A program made the translations under genes and the position numbers. The notes beneath the pieces are model-generated. The model was given only the letters and a program-made list of their open reading frames with translations. It did no database searches and was not told the origin of the DNA. From Pseudomonas profundi (GTDB lineage: Bacteria; Pseudomonadota; Gammaproteobacteria; Pseudomonadales; Pseudomonadaceae), in the NCBI RefSeq assembly GCF_008638305.1, contig NZ_VTPZ01000008.1, forward strand, positions 104,375-168,374: a stretch of 64,000 nucleotides of DNA. The letters run 5' to 3'. Of this stretch, positions 18,542 through 28,644 are shown in pieces; the stretch's first letter is position 1, and each line of letters starts with the position of its first letter.

Positions 18542-18981
18542 AGCTCTGGATACTTCGACATGGTCAGGCCGAGGCGCAGGCGCCCGCAGACGCCCTTCGT
18601 GAACTGACCGAGGCGGGCCGTCATGAGGTACGGGGCGTTATGTCCGGTCTGGCTGGTGAGCCCTTTGAGGCAGTGCTTTCGAGCCCGTACGTGCGCGCGC
18701 AGCAGACTGCTGAGCTGGCATGCCAGGCAACCGGTTATAGCGGCGAGGTAACCACCGTCGACTGGCTGGTACCTGAATCGGATCCCCTCACTGTAATCAG
18801 CCAGCTGGAACAGCAGACCGAGCAGAACCTGCTTTTGGTAAGTCATCAGCCTTTGGTCAGCCAGTTGATCAGCCTGCTGGTGGAGGGACATCGTCGCGGC
18901 CACTTCCCGGTGCCCACCGCAGGGCTGGTCTGCCTTGATCTGGACTACGTGGCAGCGGGGCTGGCCCGGCTCGTCAAATGA
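18538..18981 (+). CDS. sixA: Phosphohistidine phosphatase SixA
   Basis: 147 residues. It starts with the histidine-phosphatase motif LRHGQAEAQ (catalytic His in RHG) and has the second His in LLVSHQPLVSQLISLL, with the arginine in SSPYVRAQQTAE. SixA removes phosphate from phosphohistidine in the cytoplasm, in E. coli acting on HPt domains and on the nitrogen PTS protein. It overlaps the DUF4389 gene by four bases. Confidence 0.88.
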   Translation: MKLWILRHGQAEAQAPADALRELTEAGRHEVRGVMSGLAGEPFEAVLSSPYVRAQQTAELACQATGYSGEVTTVDWLVPESDPLTVISQLEQQTEQNLLLVSHQPLVSQLISLLVEGHRRGHFPVPTAGLVCLDLDYVAAGLARLVK

Positions 18982-19146
18982 TCTGGCATTCATTTGCAGA
19001 ATCGGTGCGTTTGCCTCTGTTCTGCGCTTGTTTGCCCTTTTTGAGCATGGGATAGTGACGCTCGAAGCGATTATTCGGGTGACGCTATACCTTGGTCATT
19101 CAGCATTCAGCGCAGAAAAAAACAAAAAGTCCATGAGGCACAGCAA

Positions 19147-20841
19147 ATGCCAGATCAGGTAAAACTGGCTGTTTCGTCTGCTCTCGAAAGCTTCTATGAG
19201 CGGGAGCGGGCTCACCCTGACAAGGTCTATCTGGTCCAGCCCCACGCAGACGCCAGCGTCGACGAATTCACCTGGGCTCAGGTGGGTGACCAGGCGCGCC
19301 GGATTGCCAGCTATCTGCGCTCGCTTGAGCTTGAACCTGGCAGCCATATTGCGCTTTTCTCGAAAAATTGTGCCCACTGGATAATCGCCGACCTGGCGAT
19401 CTGGATGGCCGGGCATGTCAGTGTGCCGATCTATCCGACACTGGGCCGCGATTCAGTGCGCCCGATGCTCGAGCATGCCGAGTGCCGGGCGGCTTTCATT
19501 GGCAAGCTGGACAGTTGGCAGAGGGTACGCCCCACCGTGTACCCGGACATTCCGTGGATCGGGCTGCCATTGGCACCGGAGGATGCCGATCTGCTGCCCT
19601 GGCAGAGCCTGCTGGAGAGCAACGAGCCGCTGAGCGAAGATGTGCTGCCCGACCCTGCCGCTGTCGCGACCCTGGTCTATACGGCAGGCACATCGGGGCC
19701 ACCAAAAGGCGTGATGCTCAGCTTCAGCGCGATGTATCACGCGGCCAGCAACTGGCTGCGTCTGTTCGTGATCAATGATAATGATCGACTGCTGTCCTAC
19801 TTGCCGCTGAGTAACGTGGCGGAGCGTCAGTTCGTGCAGATTGCTTCGCTGCTTGGCGGCGAGACGGTTTATTTCGTGCATGGCTCTGACACCTTCGTGC
19901 GCGACATGCGCCGGGCCCGCCCAACGGTGTTTTTTGGCGTGCCGCGGCTCTGGTCCAAGTTACAGCGAAGCGTATACAGACGGGTCCCGGCGATTGTGCT
20001 GAATCCTCTGTTGAAGATACCGCTGCTTCGCAGAATCCCCGCCCGTATGGTGCTGGCAACATTGGGCCTGAACCATATCCGCTATGCCGTCAGCGGCGGC
20101 GCGCCTCCAGCCGACGACATGCTGCGCTGGTTCCAGCGTCTTGGAATGAACCTTGTCGAAATATACGGGATGACCGAAAACTGCGGCTATTCCCACCTTG
20201 GCAGACCCCAGCGATTCAAATCAGGCTGGGTCGGCTTGCCGAACCCGGGCGTCGAATGCCGGCTCGCGGAAGATGGCGAGCTCCTGCTGCGCAGCCGGGC
20301 CACTATGCTGGGCTATTTCAAGGATCCGGACGCTACCGCCCGAATGCTCGACGAGAATGGTTTTCTGCACACCGGAGATCTCGGTGAGGTCGACAAGGAG
20401 GGATTTGTGCGGGTCATCGGACGCGCCCGGGACCTGTTCACCACGCGCGCCGGCAAGGTGATCCCGCCCGGGCCGATCGAGCGGCTGCTGGATGCCAGTT
20501 CGCTGATCGAGCAATCCTGCGTGCTGGGAGAGAAGCTGCCGCAGCCGATAGCGCTGGTGCAATTGCAGGAGACCGAGTCTGCCGCTACGCCCAGCCGCGA
20601 TCAGGTTGTTGAGGAGCGCCTAACGCGCATCCTCAGCGAAACCAACAAGCGGCTGCCTCAGCATCAGCAACTCGCTTGCCTGGTCGTGATTGGTGATAAA
20701 TGGAGCGTGAATAATGGCTTCATTACCCCGACGCTGAAGCTCAAACGTCACGTGGTCGAAGCAACCTACCAGGACCAACTCGAAATGTGGTCGGTCAGCG
20801 GTAAACGGGTGCTCTGGCAAGAGACACCCACCCCGGGCTGA
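19147..20841 (+). CDS. Long-chain acyl-CoA synthetase-like AMP ligase
   Basis: 564 residues. Adenylation motifs are TLVYTAGTSGPPKG, EIYGMTENCGYSH, LHTGDLGEVDKEGFVRVIGRARD and the late lysine region ITPTLKLKR. The internal region with LSYLPLSNVAERQF and the short insert pattern resemble FAA1-type ligases that activate long fatty acids as CoA thioesters for membrane or beta-oxidation use. It has its own upstream gap of 165 bp. It is unlike the other AMP ligase at 9971 in domain spacing, so these are not recent duplicates. Confidence 0.87.
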   Translation: MPDQVKLAVSSALESFYERERAHPDKVYLVQPHADASVDEFTWAQVGDQARRIASYLRSLELEPGSHIALFSKNCAHWIIADLAIWMAGHVSVPIYPTLGRDSVRPMLEHAECRAAFIGKLDSWQRVRPTVYPDIPWIGLPLAPEDADLLPWQSLLESNEPLSEDVLPDPAAVATLVYTAGTSGPPKGVMLSFSAMYHAASNWLRLFVINDNDRLLSYLPLSNVAERQFVQIASLLGGETVYFVHGSDTFVRDMRRARPTVFFGVPRLWSKLQRSVYRRVPAIVLNPLLKIPLLRRIPARMVLATLGLNHIRYAVSGGAPPADDMLRWFQRLGMNLVEIYGMTENCGYSHLGRPQRFKSGWVGLPNPGVECRLAEDGELLLRSRATMLGYFKDPDATARMLDENGFLHTGDLGEVDKEGFVRVIGRARDLFTTRAGKVIPPGPIERLLDASSLIEQSCVLGEKLPQPIALVQLQETESAATPSRDQVVEERLTRILSETNKRLPQHQQLACLVVIGDKWSVNNGFITPTLKLKRHVVEATYQDQLEMWSVSGKRVLWQETPTPG

Positions 20842-20958
20842 ACTCTTGAGCCGGACCCGCTCCGACGGCGTTGTGCTGCGTTTCATGCATGCCAGACGCC
20901 TTGTCTACGGGCCATCCGAGGTATAGATTTTCCCGCTTTTTTAAGGATCCCAGGATTT

Positions 20959-21822
20959 ATGGAACACGCGAGTCATGAAGTCCGCTTCAATCTGCCTTCG
21001 GTCGAGGTAGCCGCAAAAGTGTGGGGCAAGCCTGACGGGCTCCCGGTCATAGGGCTGCACGGCTGGCTGGATAACGCTGCCACCTTCGATCTGATCGCCC
21101 CCGAACTCGATGGGGTTTATCTGATCGCGCTGGACCTGCCGGGTCACGGTCTCTCCGGTCACCTGCCTGCCGGCGGCTACAGCCTGTGGCAGCAAGCCGC
21201 TGCCGTATTACAGGTCGCCGAAAGCATGGGGTGGGACCGGTTCGCGCTGCTGGGCCATTCGATGGGTGCGATTATCAGCAGCATTCTGTCCGCCAGCGTG
21301 CCCGACCGCATCATGGGCGCCGCGCTTATCGATGGCCTGATGCCGATCACCTCCGAGGCGGATGACACGCCAGATCAGATGGCGCGCTTTCTAAAAGCCA
21401 GCCTGGCCACCAGCAGGAAGCGCAAGCCCATTTACGTATCGCCCGAGAAGGCTACTACCGCTCGGATATTGGGCGGTAGCATGCCCCTGTCACGCGTTGC
21501 CGCCAATTGTCTGGTTGAACGCGGGCTGATGCCTGAGCAGGGCGGCTGGACCTGGCGAACCGATCCGCAATTGATGTTGCCTTCGGCGCTGCGCTTCACC
21601 CATAAGCAGGCCATTGCGATAGTTGAAGCGATCCGCACGCCTACCTGTCTGGTGGTTGCCAGCGAAGGTATCTTTGCCAGGCGCCCGGAGACGTCAGCCC
21701 TGCTTGATCAGCTTGAGAACGTGCAGATTCATCGGGTTGAAGGCGGACATCACTTGCACCTGGAACAGGCCGCTCCACGTGTCGCAACGATTATTGACAG
21801 TTTTTTCAAAGGCCTTGCTTGA
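20959..21822 (+). CDS. Alpha/beta hydrolase
   Basis: 287 residues without a signal peptide. The nucleophile elbow is GHSMG (S101) after GWDRFALL, the oxyanion motif is HGWLDNA, and the catalytic His is in GGHHLHLE near the C-terminus, giving a complete hydrolase fold. Related proteins in pseudomonads are annotated as lipases or esterases. An AAGGATCC-type ribosome site precedes the ATG. The substrate is unknown. Confidence 0.85.
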   Translation: MEHASHEVRFNLPSVEVAAKVWGKPDGLPVIGLHGWLDNAATFDLIAPELDGVYLIALDLPGHGLSGHLPAGGYSLWQQAAAVLQVAESMGWDRFALLGHSMGAIISSILSASVPDRIMGAALIDGLMPITSEADDTPDQMARFLKASLATSRKRKPIYVSPEKATTARILGGSMPLSRVAANCLVERGLMPEQGGWTWRTDPQLMLPSALRFTHKQAIAIVEAIRTPTCLVVASEGIFARRPETSALLDQLENVQIHRVEGGHHLHLEQAAPRVATIIDSFFKGLA

Positions 21823-21969
21823 CCCGCTACGGGCGCTGGCCGAGGCTATCAGAAGGTCGGTCTTTGCTATAGGCTCATGCCACCGCATGACTGGCCAGAG
21901 TTGGTTGGGTGGGTCTGGCCCCGTGAATCCCCTGGGAGGCGCGGTAATCTGCAACGCTGAGGAGAACAA

Positions 21970-22806
21970 ATGCCGTCAAGAAGACGACCGGCTCTGCTGT
22001 TAATGGGATTGGCATTCGGGCTGGCATCAGCCGTCAGTCAGGCTGCCGATGCGGTCCCGGATGAATTGTTGATCCAGCCGTTTCCCCGCGCAGAGGTTGC
22101 CAGGGTGAATGTTGAAGAGAACGTTGACCACGGTGTCGCCATTGGCAGCGTGCGACGCATCAACAACAAATTACGTGCCGAGCGTGAAGTGCGCACCATC
22201 GGCACGCTGCTGCAGGTTTCCTGGCTTATTCCATCGGGGCATGACGCAGATGAGGCGCTTGCTCATGCCACCCAACAGCTGCTGGATAACGACACCACCA
22301 TGTTGTATTTCTGCGAAGGTCGGGAGTGCGGCAGCAGCAGTACCTGGGCCAGTCAGGTAATTGGCTTCTCGCGTCTATATGGCCCAGACGATAATCAGAC
22401 CTATCTGGCGGTGCGTGTGGATGAGACGCCGCAACGATTTGTCAGCCTGTACGCGATCACCCGTGGCAACCGCCAGGTCTATTTGCATGTCGATCAGTTC
22501 ACGCCTGACGAGCCGGTTGAGCGGGCTCTATATCCAACGCCCGCAACCTTGTTGAAGGTTATCAACAGCGAGGGGCATTTCAGTGTGCCTGCTGCCGAGC
22601 TGGAGGATCCCGAAGGGGAGACGATGGCAAGCTGGCTGGACCTGTTGAACCGCGCACTGCGCACAGACACCCGTTTACGCGTAGTGATACACGGAGCTCA
22701 GGCGCCGGCCGTTGTGCAGGGGCTCGCTGATCGCGGTATTCGCAAGCAGCGGCTGGAAATTGGCGAAGCAACACCCGGGTTGGGAATACGGATCGTCAAG
22801 ATATAG
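21970..22806 (+). CDS. Periplasmic DUF4892 protein
   Basis: 278 residues with a signal peptide (cleavage about SQAADA). The middle part (residues ~30-180) fits DUF4892, and the C-terminal 80 residues (LDLLNRALRTDTRLRVVIHGAQAPAVVQGLADRGIRKQRLEIG) resemble an OmpA-like peptidoglycan-associating fold. A similar gene stands by the AMP ligase and hydrolase genes in P. aeruginosa. The TAG stop codon is formed by the end of the mini repeat that begins at 22804. Confidence 0.75.
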   Translation: MPSRRRPALLLMGLAFGLASAVSQAADAVPDELLIQPFPRAEVARVNVEENVDHGVAIGSVRRINNKLRAEREVRTIGTLLQVSWLIPSGHDADEALAHATQQLLDNDTTMLYFCEGRECGSSSTWASQVIGFSRLYGPDDNQTYLAVRVDETPQRFVSLYAITRGNRQVYLHVDQFTPDEPVERALYPTPATLLKVINSEGHFSVPAAELEDPEGETMASWLDLLNRALRTDTRLRVVIHGAQAPAVVQGLADRGIRKQRLEIGEATPGLGIRIVKI

Positions 22807-22851
22807 GGTCTTGCCCGTTTCATCGCGAGCCGCGATGAACGGCAACAGACC
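22804..22851 (+). mobile_element. Mini version of the MITE-like repeat (48 bp)
   Basis: The left terminal repeat (TAGGGTCT..GCCCGTTTCATCGCGAGC) runs straight into the right terminal repeat (CGCGATGAACGGCAACAGACC), with all internal sequence gone. The joined ends form a perfect hairpin, GTTCATCGCG type, between two convergent genes. It could act as a transcription terminator for both. It supplies the stop codon of the gene at 21970. Confidence 0.7.
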
Positions 22852-22859
22852 TGCCACCC

Positions 22860-25289
22860 TCAACGGTTCCGGGAAGGCTTGACCTTCAAACGGTCAGGCA
22901 ATCCCTGAATAGACACCCAGTCGAAGAGTTGCGTGCGGTAACGCCCCTCGTTGAATAGCTCAGCCTGGTCATCATAATGCGGGTCGAAGGGATTGCCCGA
23001 CTGCCCAAGCGGCAGGATGCCCAGCGTACCGTCGAGATTACCCAGGTCTACCAGCCGGCGAGACGAAGGCCCCGCGCTGACCTGGTAGACGTCCTGCTCC
23101 AGGCCGAAAGTCATACTGTTGATACTCTCCCGGCTCCCATCAACAGGCACCGGACTACTACTCAAGAGCGCGCCAAAGGGAAGTTTATCCGCCAGCGGAT
23201 GGGCATGCTCGAGTCGAATGACACGCTCCCATTTCCAGCTGTCGACGTCTGGCCCCAGTTGCTCAGCGAGTCCTTCGATTGTGCTGACCCAGGCGTGTTC
23301 AACCGCTGCCTGGCGTCCATCCAGGGAGGGCTGCTCACGGTTGTCCCACCACGGTGAAGCGGGCTTCCAGTAAAGACTGAGCAGGCTTTTCTCGGCCATA
23401 TTGGTGTTCTTGAAAAACTCATACTGGTCGCCCAACTCATCGGCAAATAGCGCTCGCATCAGTTGGTCATGCCAGCGTTGATAAAGGGTTGCGCCCACAT
23501 TGTTGCGTTCGAATTCGCCGTCCCACCCTGCGACCAACTCCGCTGCCCGAGCTGCAGGCGCGCGCAGCTCTTCGCGAAACAGTTTTTCGCTGAGCAACGG
23601 CAAGGCGTCGGTAATCATTGCCGCCGATTGAGAGCGGCGGGTATCGAGCTGTATATGGCGGAAAACCGTCTGATCCATTGGTTGATCGTCGGACAACATC
23701 TCGGCCAGCCGCTGGGAGCGTTCGGACGGTGCATAGTAACCAGGCACCAGGCGCCGGGGGTTGTCCTGGTCGTAGGGGTGGTTGGCGCTGTATACATGCC
23801 CGACGGATGGATTCACCGTGCGCGGATTGAGCGCAAACGGCTGATAGCCGAGAAATTTGTCCCGATCACTGCCGCCACTGAGCAGGGCGAAACTGTTATT
23901 GCTTTTTGGCCAGCGTTTCATGCGACCGATGGCCCAGGAGGCGATGTTGTCTTCCACGTCGGCGTACACTACGTTCAAGCCGGGAGACCAGTGCTTTGCT
24001 GCCGCGGCCTCGAACTCAGCCATGTTGCTGGCCCGTGAGAAACCGTAGAAGGCCTCGGTGGAGTCGCTTTCGGGATCAAGAAACGTCCAGAACAGGCTGA
24101 CCGGGCGCCGATCCGCTTCAACCTCTTCCGATGCGTCCAGACGGTCATTGATGATAGGTCCGTTTTTCGAACTGCGCAGGCGGATCAGGCGGTCTTCCTG
24201 GCCGCGCACCTTGATCACCTCCTCGTGCACGGTCAGCTTCTGCCAGCGGTTGTCGGTCCACACATGGTCGGGTTTGTCCGGATGAACGCGCTCACGATAG
24301 AAGTCCACATCATCGTTCATCAACATGGTCAGCCCCCATGCGTGATGCCGCGTCTGGCCCAGCAGGGCAAATGGCAACCCGGCGAGGAAATGCCCGTAGA
24401 CCTCATGCTCAGGGGTGCGGATATGGGCTTCATACCAGGTGGCGGGGACCGAGAAGCCAATATGTGGATCGTTCGCTAGCATCGGGGCGCCGCTTGCGCT
24501 GCGGCTTGCGTTGATGGCCCAGGCGTTGCTGCCCAGGAACTGGCCGACCGGCAGATGTTTCTCGACGTGGGCGACCCGATGGAGCAGCGGCCCGAGCAAC
24601 GCGGCGCTCTGCGCTGGCGGTGATGTGGGCGGCTTGCTGCTTGGCCATCCAGGCACCAGATCCTGCATGTGGCGTTCGCCGAGGGTGCCGCGGACATGGT
24701 CGACCAACGCGTCCGTCTTGAAGGCTTCGGCAAACGAATACGCCATGTAGCCCATGACATGCGCAATATCAGCCGTGGAGAAGTAGTCCGGCTTGCTCAA
24801 CAACAAGCGGTACTCGACCGGCACATTGCCTTGGTCGATGTACTGGTTTATGCCGCTCTGGTATGCATTTATCAACTGTACGTGCGGCGCATCGGCATTT
24901 TCTTCCATACGCCTGGCATATTCGCGGGCGAACCGGCTGATGCCCAGTGAGCGAAAGAAACGGTCAGTTACCAGCGACTCCTGGCCGAAGAGTTCGGACA
25001 GTCGCCCGGCCCCGATGCGGCGCAACAGGTCCATCTGGAACAGACGGTCCTGGGCGTGCAGGTAGCCAAGAGTACGATAGGCATCGAGGTCAGATTGTGC
25101 ATCAATATGCGGCACTCCCCAGGTGTCGTAATATACCCGCGCCGGTTGTTCCATGCCCTGCAGTCTTAACGTGCCGCTGCGCTGTGCTTCCGAGCTGTGA
25201 AATATCCAGGCGCCCAGTCCGGCCAGGGTTATTGCGAGAATGAGCACTACGGCGGCCAGCTTCAACAGAAAGGTACGGCGTTTGTTCAC
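22860..25289 (-). CDS. Penicillin-acylase-family Ntn hydrolase
   Basis: 809 residues with an N-terminal membrane or signal segment (~10-28). The precursor must self-cleave at G253/S254 in FLGSNAWAIN; the new N-terminal Ser is the nucleophile, followed by a conserved MLANDPHIGF block. This matches penicillin G acylases, acyl-homoserine-lactone acylases (PvdQ, QuiP) and similar periplasmic amidases: alpha subunit about 1-230, spacer, beta subunit 254-809. In pseudomonads such enzymes often cleave acyl amides, including quorum signals, but specificity cannot be read from sequence. Confidence 0.88.
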   Translation of the reverse strand: MNKRRTFLLKLAAVVLILAITLAGLGAWIFHSSEAQRSGTLRLQGMEQPARVYYDTWGVPHIDAQSDLDAYRTLGYLHAQDRLFQMDLLRRIGAGRLSELFGQESLVTDRFFRSLGISRFAREYARRMEENADAPHVQLINAYQSGINQYIDQGNVPVEYRLLLSKPDYFSTADIAHVMGYMAYSFAEAFKTDALVDHVRGTLGERHMQDLVPGWPSSKPPTSPPAQSAALLGPLLHRVAHVEKHLPVGQFLGSNAWAINASRSASGAPMLANDPHIGFSVPATWYEAHIRTPEHEVYGHFLAGLPFALLGQTRHHAWGLTMLMNDDVDFYRERVHPDKPDHVWTDNRWQKLTVHEEVIKVRGQEDRLIRLRSSKNGPIINDRLDASEEVEADRRPVSLFWTFLDPESDSTEAFYGFSRASNMAEFEAAAAKHWSPGLNVVYADVEDNIASWAIGRMKRWPKSNNSFALLSGGSDRDKFLGYQPFALNPRTVNPSVGHVYSANHPYDQDNPRRLVPGYYAPSERSQRLAEMLSDDQPMDQTVFRHIQLDTRRSQSAAMITDALPLLSEKLFREELRAPAARAAELVAGWDGEFERNNVGATLYQRWHDQLMRALFADELGDQYEFFKNTNMAEKSLLSLYWKPASPWWDNREQPSLDGRQAAVEHAWVSTIEGLAEQLGPDVDSWKWERVIRLEHAHPLADKLPFGALLSSSPVPVDGSRESINSMTFGLEQDVYQVSAGPSSRRLVDLGNLDGTLGILPLGQSGNPFDPHYDDQAELFNEGRYRTQLFDWVSIQGLPDRLKVKPSRNR

Positions 25290-25381
25290 GGGTTGCCTTG
25301 ATATGGTGAAAATTATCCCGGCATCATGCTGAGAGTGAAACCCGTCGTCAATCGGGATTAATCAGAAGAGGAAAAGGCAGC

Positions 25382-26389
25382 ATGGGACGCAGCGTCGCAT
25401 TGGTTCTGGGCAGTGGCGGAGCCCGTGGTTACGCTCATATCGGCGTGATCGAGGAGTTGGAACGTCGCGGGTATTCCATCGAGTGCATCGCCGGGTGTTC
25501 CATGGGCGCGGTAGTGGGTGGCGTATATGCCGCGGGGGGGCTGTCGGCATACCGTGAGTGGGTTTCCGGTCTGGCTTATCTCGACGTGCTGAAGCTGCTG
25601 GATGTTGGGTTTGGCAACCTCGGCGCCATCCGTGGGGAAAAGATTTTCGGCCGCGTCCGGGAAATCGTCGGCGATATGCGGATCGAGGATCTGAAAATTC
25701 CCTTCACCGCAGTCGCTACCGATCTGACCAACCAGCAGGAGGTCTGGTTTCAGCAGGGCTGTTTGCACCAGGCCATGCGCGCCTCGGCGGCGATACCCAG
25801 CCTGTTTTCGCCAGTTCGTCAGGGTAGCCGGGTGCTGGTTGATGGCGGGCTGCTCAATCCGCTGCCGATTGTTCCGGTGGTGTCCTCCCATTGCGATCTC
25901 ATCGTGGCGGTCAACCTCAACGGCACACATACCTACGGATACAGTTTGCCGGTAATCGAGCGGCCTGCGCCGATCCGCCAGCAGTGGGACCACTGGGTAG
26001 GCAGTATCAATATGCGCAACTGGATCGGCCGTCGCGGAAGCTCCGCCGATGATGTGGTTGCGCTGGATCAACCTGTCGAAGATGAACCGCCCGCAGAGAA
26101 GGCTGCAATCCGTCAACAGGACGAAACGGCCCCGGTACGGGTGGAGCAGAATGTCGGCCCGGCAAGCATGCTGGAACTGGTGAACCTGTCATTCGAAACG
26201 ATGCAGGCTTCACTGACCCAGTACAAGATTGCCGGCTATCCCCCTGACGTACTGATAGAAGTACCGAAACGCCTGAGCCGTTTCTTCGATTTTCACCGCG
26301 CCCCGGAGCTGATCGAGCTCGGCCGGATGGTTGCCAGCGACACTCTGGACCGTTTCGAGGGACTCAAGCCCGAAGCCTATGCTTCGTAG
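25382..26389 (+). CDS. Patatin-like phospholipase (RssA-like)
   Basis: 335 residues, no signal peptide. The oxyanion loop GSGGARG (10-16), nucleophile GCSMG (S40) and catalytic Asp in VDGGLLNPLP (D155) are complete, so an active Ser-Asp lipid acyl hydrolase is expected. Residues ~200-260 form a polar charged insert. The C-terminal part resembles RssA-type cytosolic patatins of unknown physiological substrate. It lies upstream of selD with a 96-bp gap, probably a separate unit. Confidence 0.85.
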   Translation: MGRSVALVLGSGGARGYAHIGVIEELERRGYSIECIAGCSMGAVVGGVYAAGGLSAYREWVSGLAYLDVLKLLDVGFGNLGAIRGEKIFGRVREIVGDMRIEDLKIPFTAVATDLTNQQEVWFQQGCLHQAMRASAAIPSLFSPVRQGSRVLVDGGLLNPLPIVPVVSSHCDLIVAVNLNGTHTYGYSLPVIERPAPIRQQWDHWVGSINMRNWIGRRGSSADDVVALDQPVEDEPPAEKAAIRQQDETAPVRVEQNVGPASMLELVNLSFETMQASLTQYKIAGYPPDVLIEVPKRLSRFFDFHRAPELIELGRMVASDTLDRFEGLKPEAYAS

Positions 26390-26485
26390 CGGCTTCGACG
26401 AAAGGTTGGCAGACACCGTCCATTCCGTAGGCCGGTCTGGTCAGGCCTGATAGAATGCCGCTCTTGAATTGGCAGGAGAGACGGC

Positions 26486-27523
26486 ATGAAAACTTCAGTT
26501 CGCTTGACCGAATACAGCCATGGCGCCGGCTGTGGATGCAAGATTTCTCCACAGGTGCTGGACGAGATCCTCTCGGTCGGGCAACCCGGTCCGGCGTTCC
26601 CGCAACTGTGGGTCGGTAATTCCAGTCGGGATGATGCCGCTGTTTTCGGCATATATGACGAACGCGGTATTGTCAGCACCACCGACTTCTTCATGCCCAT
26701 TGTTGACGATCCATACGATTTCGGCCGCATAGCCGCGACCAATGCCATCAGTGATATCTATGCCATGGGCGGCACGCCCCTGATGGCAATCGCCATTCTT
26801 GGCTGGCCGGTGAATGTGCTGCCCGCAGCCGTAGCGGGCGAGGTTCTGGCTGGCGCTCGTGCAGTCTGCACAGAGGCAGGCATGCCGTTGGCAGGCGGGC
26901 ACTCAATCGACGCGCCGGAGCCCATCTTTGGTCTGGCGGTGACTGGCCAGGTCACCCGTAACCAGCTCAAGCGCAATGATACTGCGCGTGCTGGCGCAAA
27001 GTTATACCTGACCAAACCCCTGGGCATCGGCATTCTGACCACCGCAGAGAAACAGAAAAAGCTGCGCGACGAGGACACCGGTGTGGCGCGTGATCTGATG
27101 TGCCGACTCAATCGTATCGGCGCGCAGTTCGCAACGCTGGAAGGCGTACAGGCGATGACGGACGTCACCGGTTTCGGTCTGCTCGGTCATCTGGTGGAAA
27201 TGGCCGAAGGGTCAGGGGTCAAGGCGCGCGTCGAATACGCGCGCGTGCCGCGCCTGGCCAGCGTCGATTATTACCTCTCGGCTGGCTGCGTTCCGGGCGG
27301 CACCGGGCGCAACTTTGACAGTTACGGCCACAAGGTCGCCGATATGCCGCAGGCCTGGCGCAACCTGTTATGTGATCCGCAGACCAGCGGCGGTTTGCTG
27401 GTTGCGGTCGATCCGGCGGCCGAGGCATCGTTTGTCGCGCTCGCCGAGTCAGAGGGCCTGCAGCTTGAGCCGATTGGCGAGTGCGTTGTCGCTGATGGCA
27501 GCCCCTGCGTCGAGGTCGTTTGA
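26486..27523 (+). CDS. selD: Selenophosphate synthase
   Basis: 345 residues. The active-site loop is HGAGCGCKI with C16 and K19, here a Cys rather than a selenocysteine. The ATP-binding-domain words DDAAVF and [32 protein letters not shown] are typical. SelD makes selenophosphate from selenide and ATP, used by SelA (6289) and by MnmH next door. GGAGAG lies upstream of the ATG, and a possible -10 box TAGAAT is at 26451-26456. The stop overlaps the mnmH start. Confidence 0.96.
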   Translation: MKTSVRLTEYSHGAGCGCKISPQVLDEILSVGQPGPAFPQLWVGNSSRDDAAVFGIYDERGIVSTTDFFMPIVDDPYDFGRIAATNAISDIYAMGGTPLMAIAILGWPVNVLPAAVAGEVLAGARAVCTEAGMPLAGGHSIDAPEPIFGLAVTGQVTRNQLKRNDTARAGAKLYLTKPLGIGILTTAEKQKKLRDEDTGVARDLMCRLNRIGAQFATLEGVQAMTDVTGFGLLGHLVEMAEGSGVKARVEYARVPRLASVDYYLSAGCVPGGTGRNFDSYGHKVADMPQAWRNLLCDPQTSGGLLVAVDPAAEASFVALAESEGLQLEPIGECVVADGSPCVEVV

Positions 27524-28632
27524 TGCGCGCTGACACGCAGGAATTTTCGCGCCTTTTTCTGAACGACGTGCCGTTGCTGGATGTGCGTGCGCCGGTCGAG
27601 TGTGCCAAGGGTGCCTTCCCGGGCGTGGTGAATCTGCCGCTGATGCTCGATAGCGAGCGCGAGCAGGTGGGCATCTGTTACAAGCAGAAGGGCCAGCAGG
27701 CTGCCATCGAACTGGGCCACAAGCTGGTCAACAGCGACGTCAAGGCGCAGCGGGTCGAAGCCTGGAAAGCCTTCGCCGGAGCGCACCCTGAAGGCTATAT
27801 CTATTGTTTCCGGGGTGGTTTGCGTTCGCAAATCGTCCAGCAGTGGCTGGCGGAGGCGGGCGTGGAATATCCGCGTGTTGCCGGCGGCTACAAGGCGTTA
27901 CGGCGTTTCCTGATCGATACACTGGACGAGGCGATTCGTGAGTGCTCCCTCAAGCTGGTAGCCGGTTTGACCGGCACAGGTAAAACTGAAGTGATCGCAG
28001 CGCTGGAGTCCAGCCTGGATCTGGAAGGCCATGCCCATCATCGGGGCTCGAGCTTCGGTCGACGCGCTACGCCTCAACCGGGACAGATTGATTTCGAGAA
28101 TCGTCTGGCCATCGAGGTGCTCAAGGTCCGCGCAAGAGGTCACCAATCACTGGTCCTGGAAGACGAGGGCCGCATGGTCGGTAGTTGTACGGTGCCGATC
28201 GAGTTGTTCCGCGCCATGCAGGAGGCGCCGCTGATCTGGCTGGAAGAGAGCTTCGAAAACCGTGTTGAGCGAATCCTGCAGGACTATGTGACGGATATGC
28301 ATGCTGAATATGCACTGTTGTATCCCGACCAGCCTGAGGCCGCCTTCGCTGCGTTCTCGGAGTTTTTGCTGGGTAGCTTGTTGCGTATTCGCAAGCGTTT
28401 GGGTGGCGAGCGCTTTCAATCTCTTGAAGCGATGATGCGTCACGCGCTGGACATTCAGCAGCATGAAGGGAATGTGCATTCCCACCGTGACTGGATTGCC
28501 GGGCTGCTGACGCATTATTACGATCCGATGTATGCCTACCAGCGGGCTGGGAAAGAGCAGCGGGTCGTATTCAGTGGCGACAAGCAAGCGGTCATCGAAT
28601 ACCTGGCTGAGCGGTCAACCAGCGAGGCGTGA
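27523..28632 (+). CDS. mnmH: tRNA 2-selenouridine synthase
   Basis: 369 residues from the ATG that overlaps the selD stop (ATGA type coupling, TGATG); an in-frame TTG three bases earlier is less likely. N-terminal rhodanese domain with catalytic C95 in [13 protein letters not shown], then a P-loop GLTGTGKTE (K154). The enzyme replaces sulfur by selenium in 2-thiouridine at tRNA wobble positions, using SelD's product. Also called selU/ybbB. Placement with selD is common in pseudomonads. Confidence 0.95.
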   Translation: MRADTQEFSRLFLNDVPLLDVRAPVECAKGAFPGVVNLPLMLDSEREQVGICYKQKGQQAAIELGHKLVNSDVKAQRVEAWKAFAGAHPEGYIYCFRGGLRSQIVQQWLAEAGVEYPRVAGGYKALRRFLIDTLDEAIRECSLKLVAGLTGTGKTEVIAALESSLDLEGHAHHRGSSFGRRATPQPGQIDFENRLAIEVLKVRARGHQSLVLEDEGRMVGSCTVPIELFRAMQEAPLIWLEESFENRVERILQDYVTDMHAEYALLYPDQPEAAFAAFSEFLLGSLLRIRKRLGGERFQSLEAMMRHALDIQQHEGNVHSHRDWIAGLLTHYYDPMYAYQRAGKEQRVVFSGDKQAVIEYLAERSTSEA

Positions 28633-28644
28633 ACCGTTAGCCGG

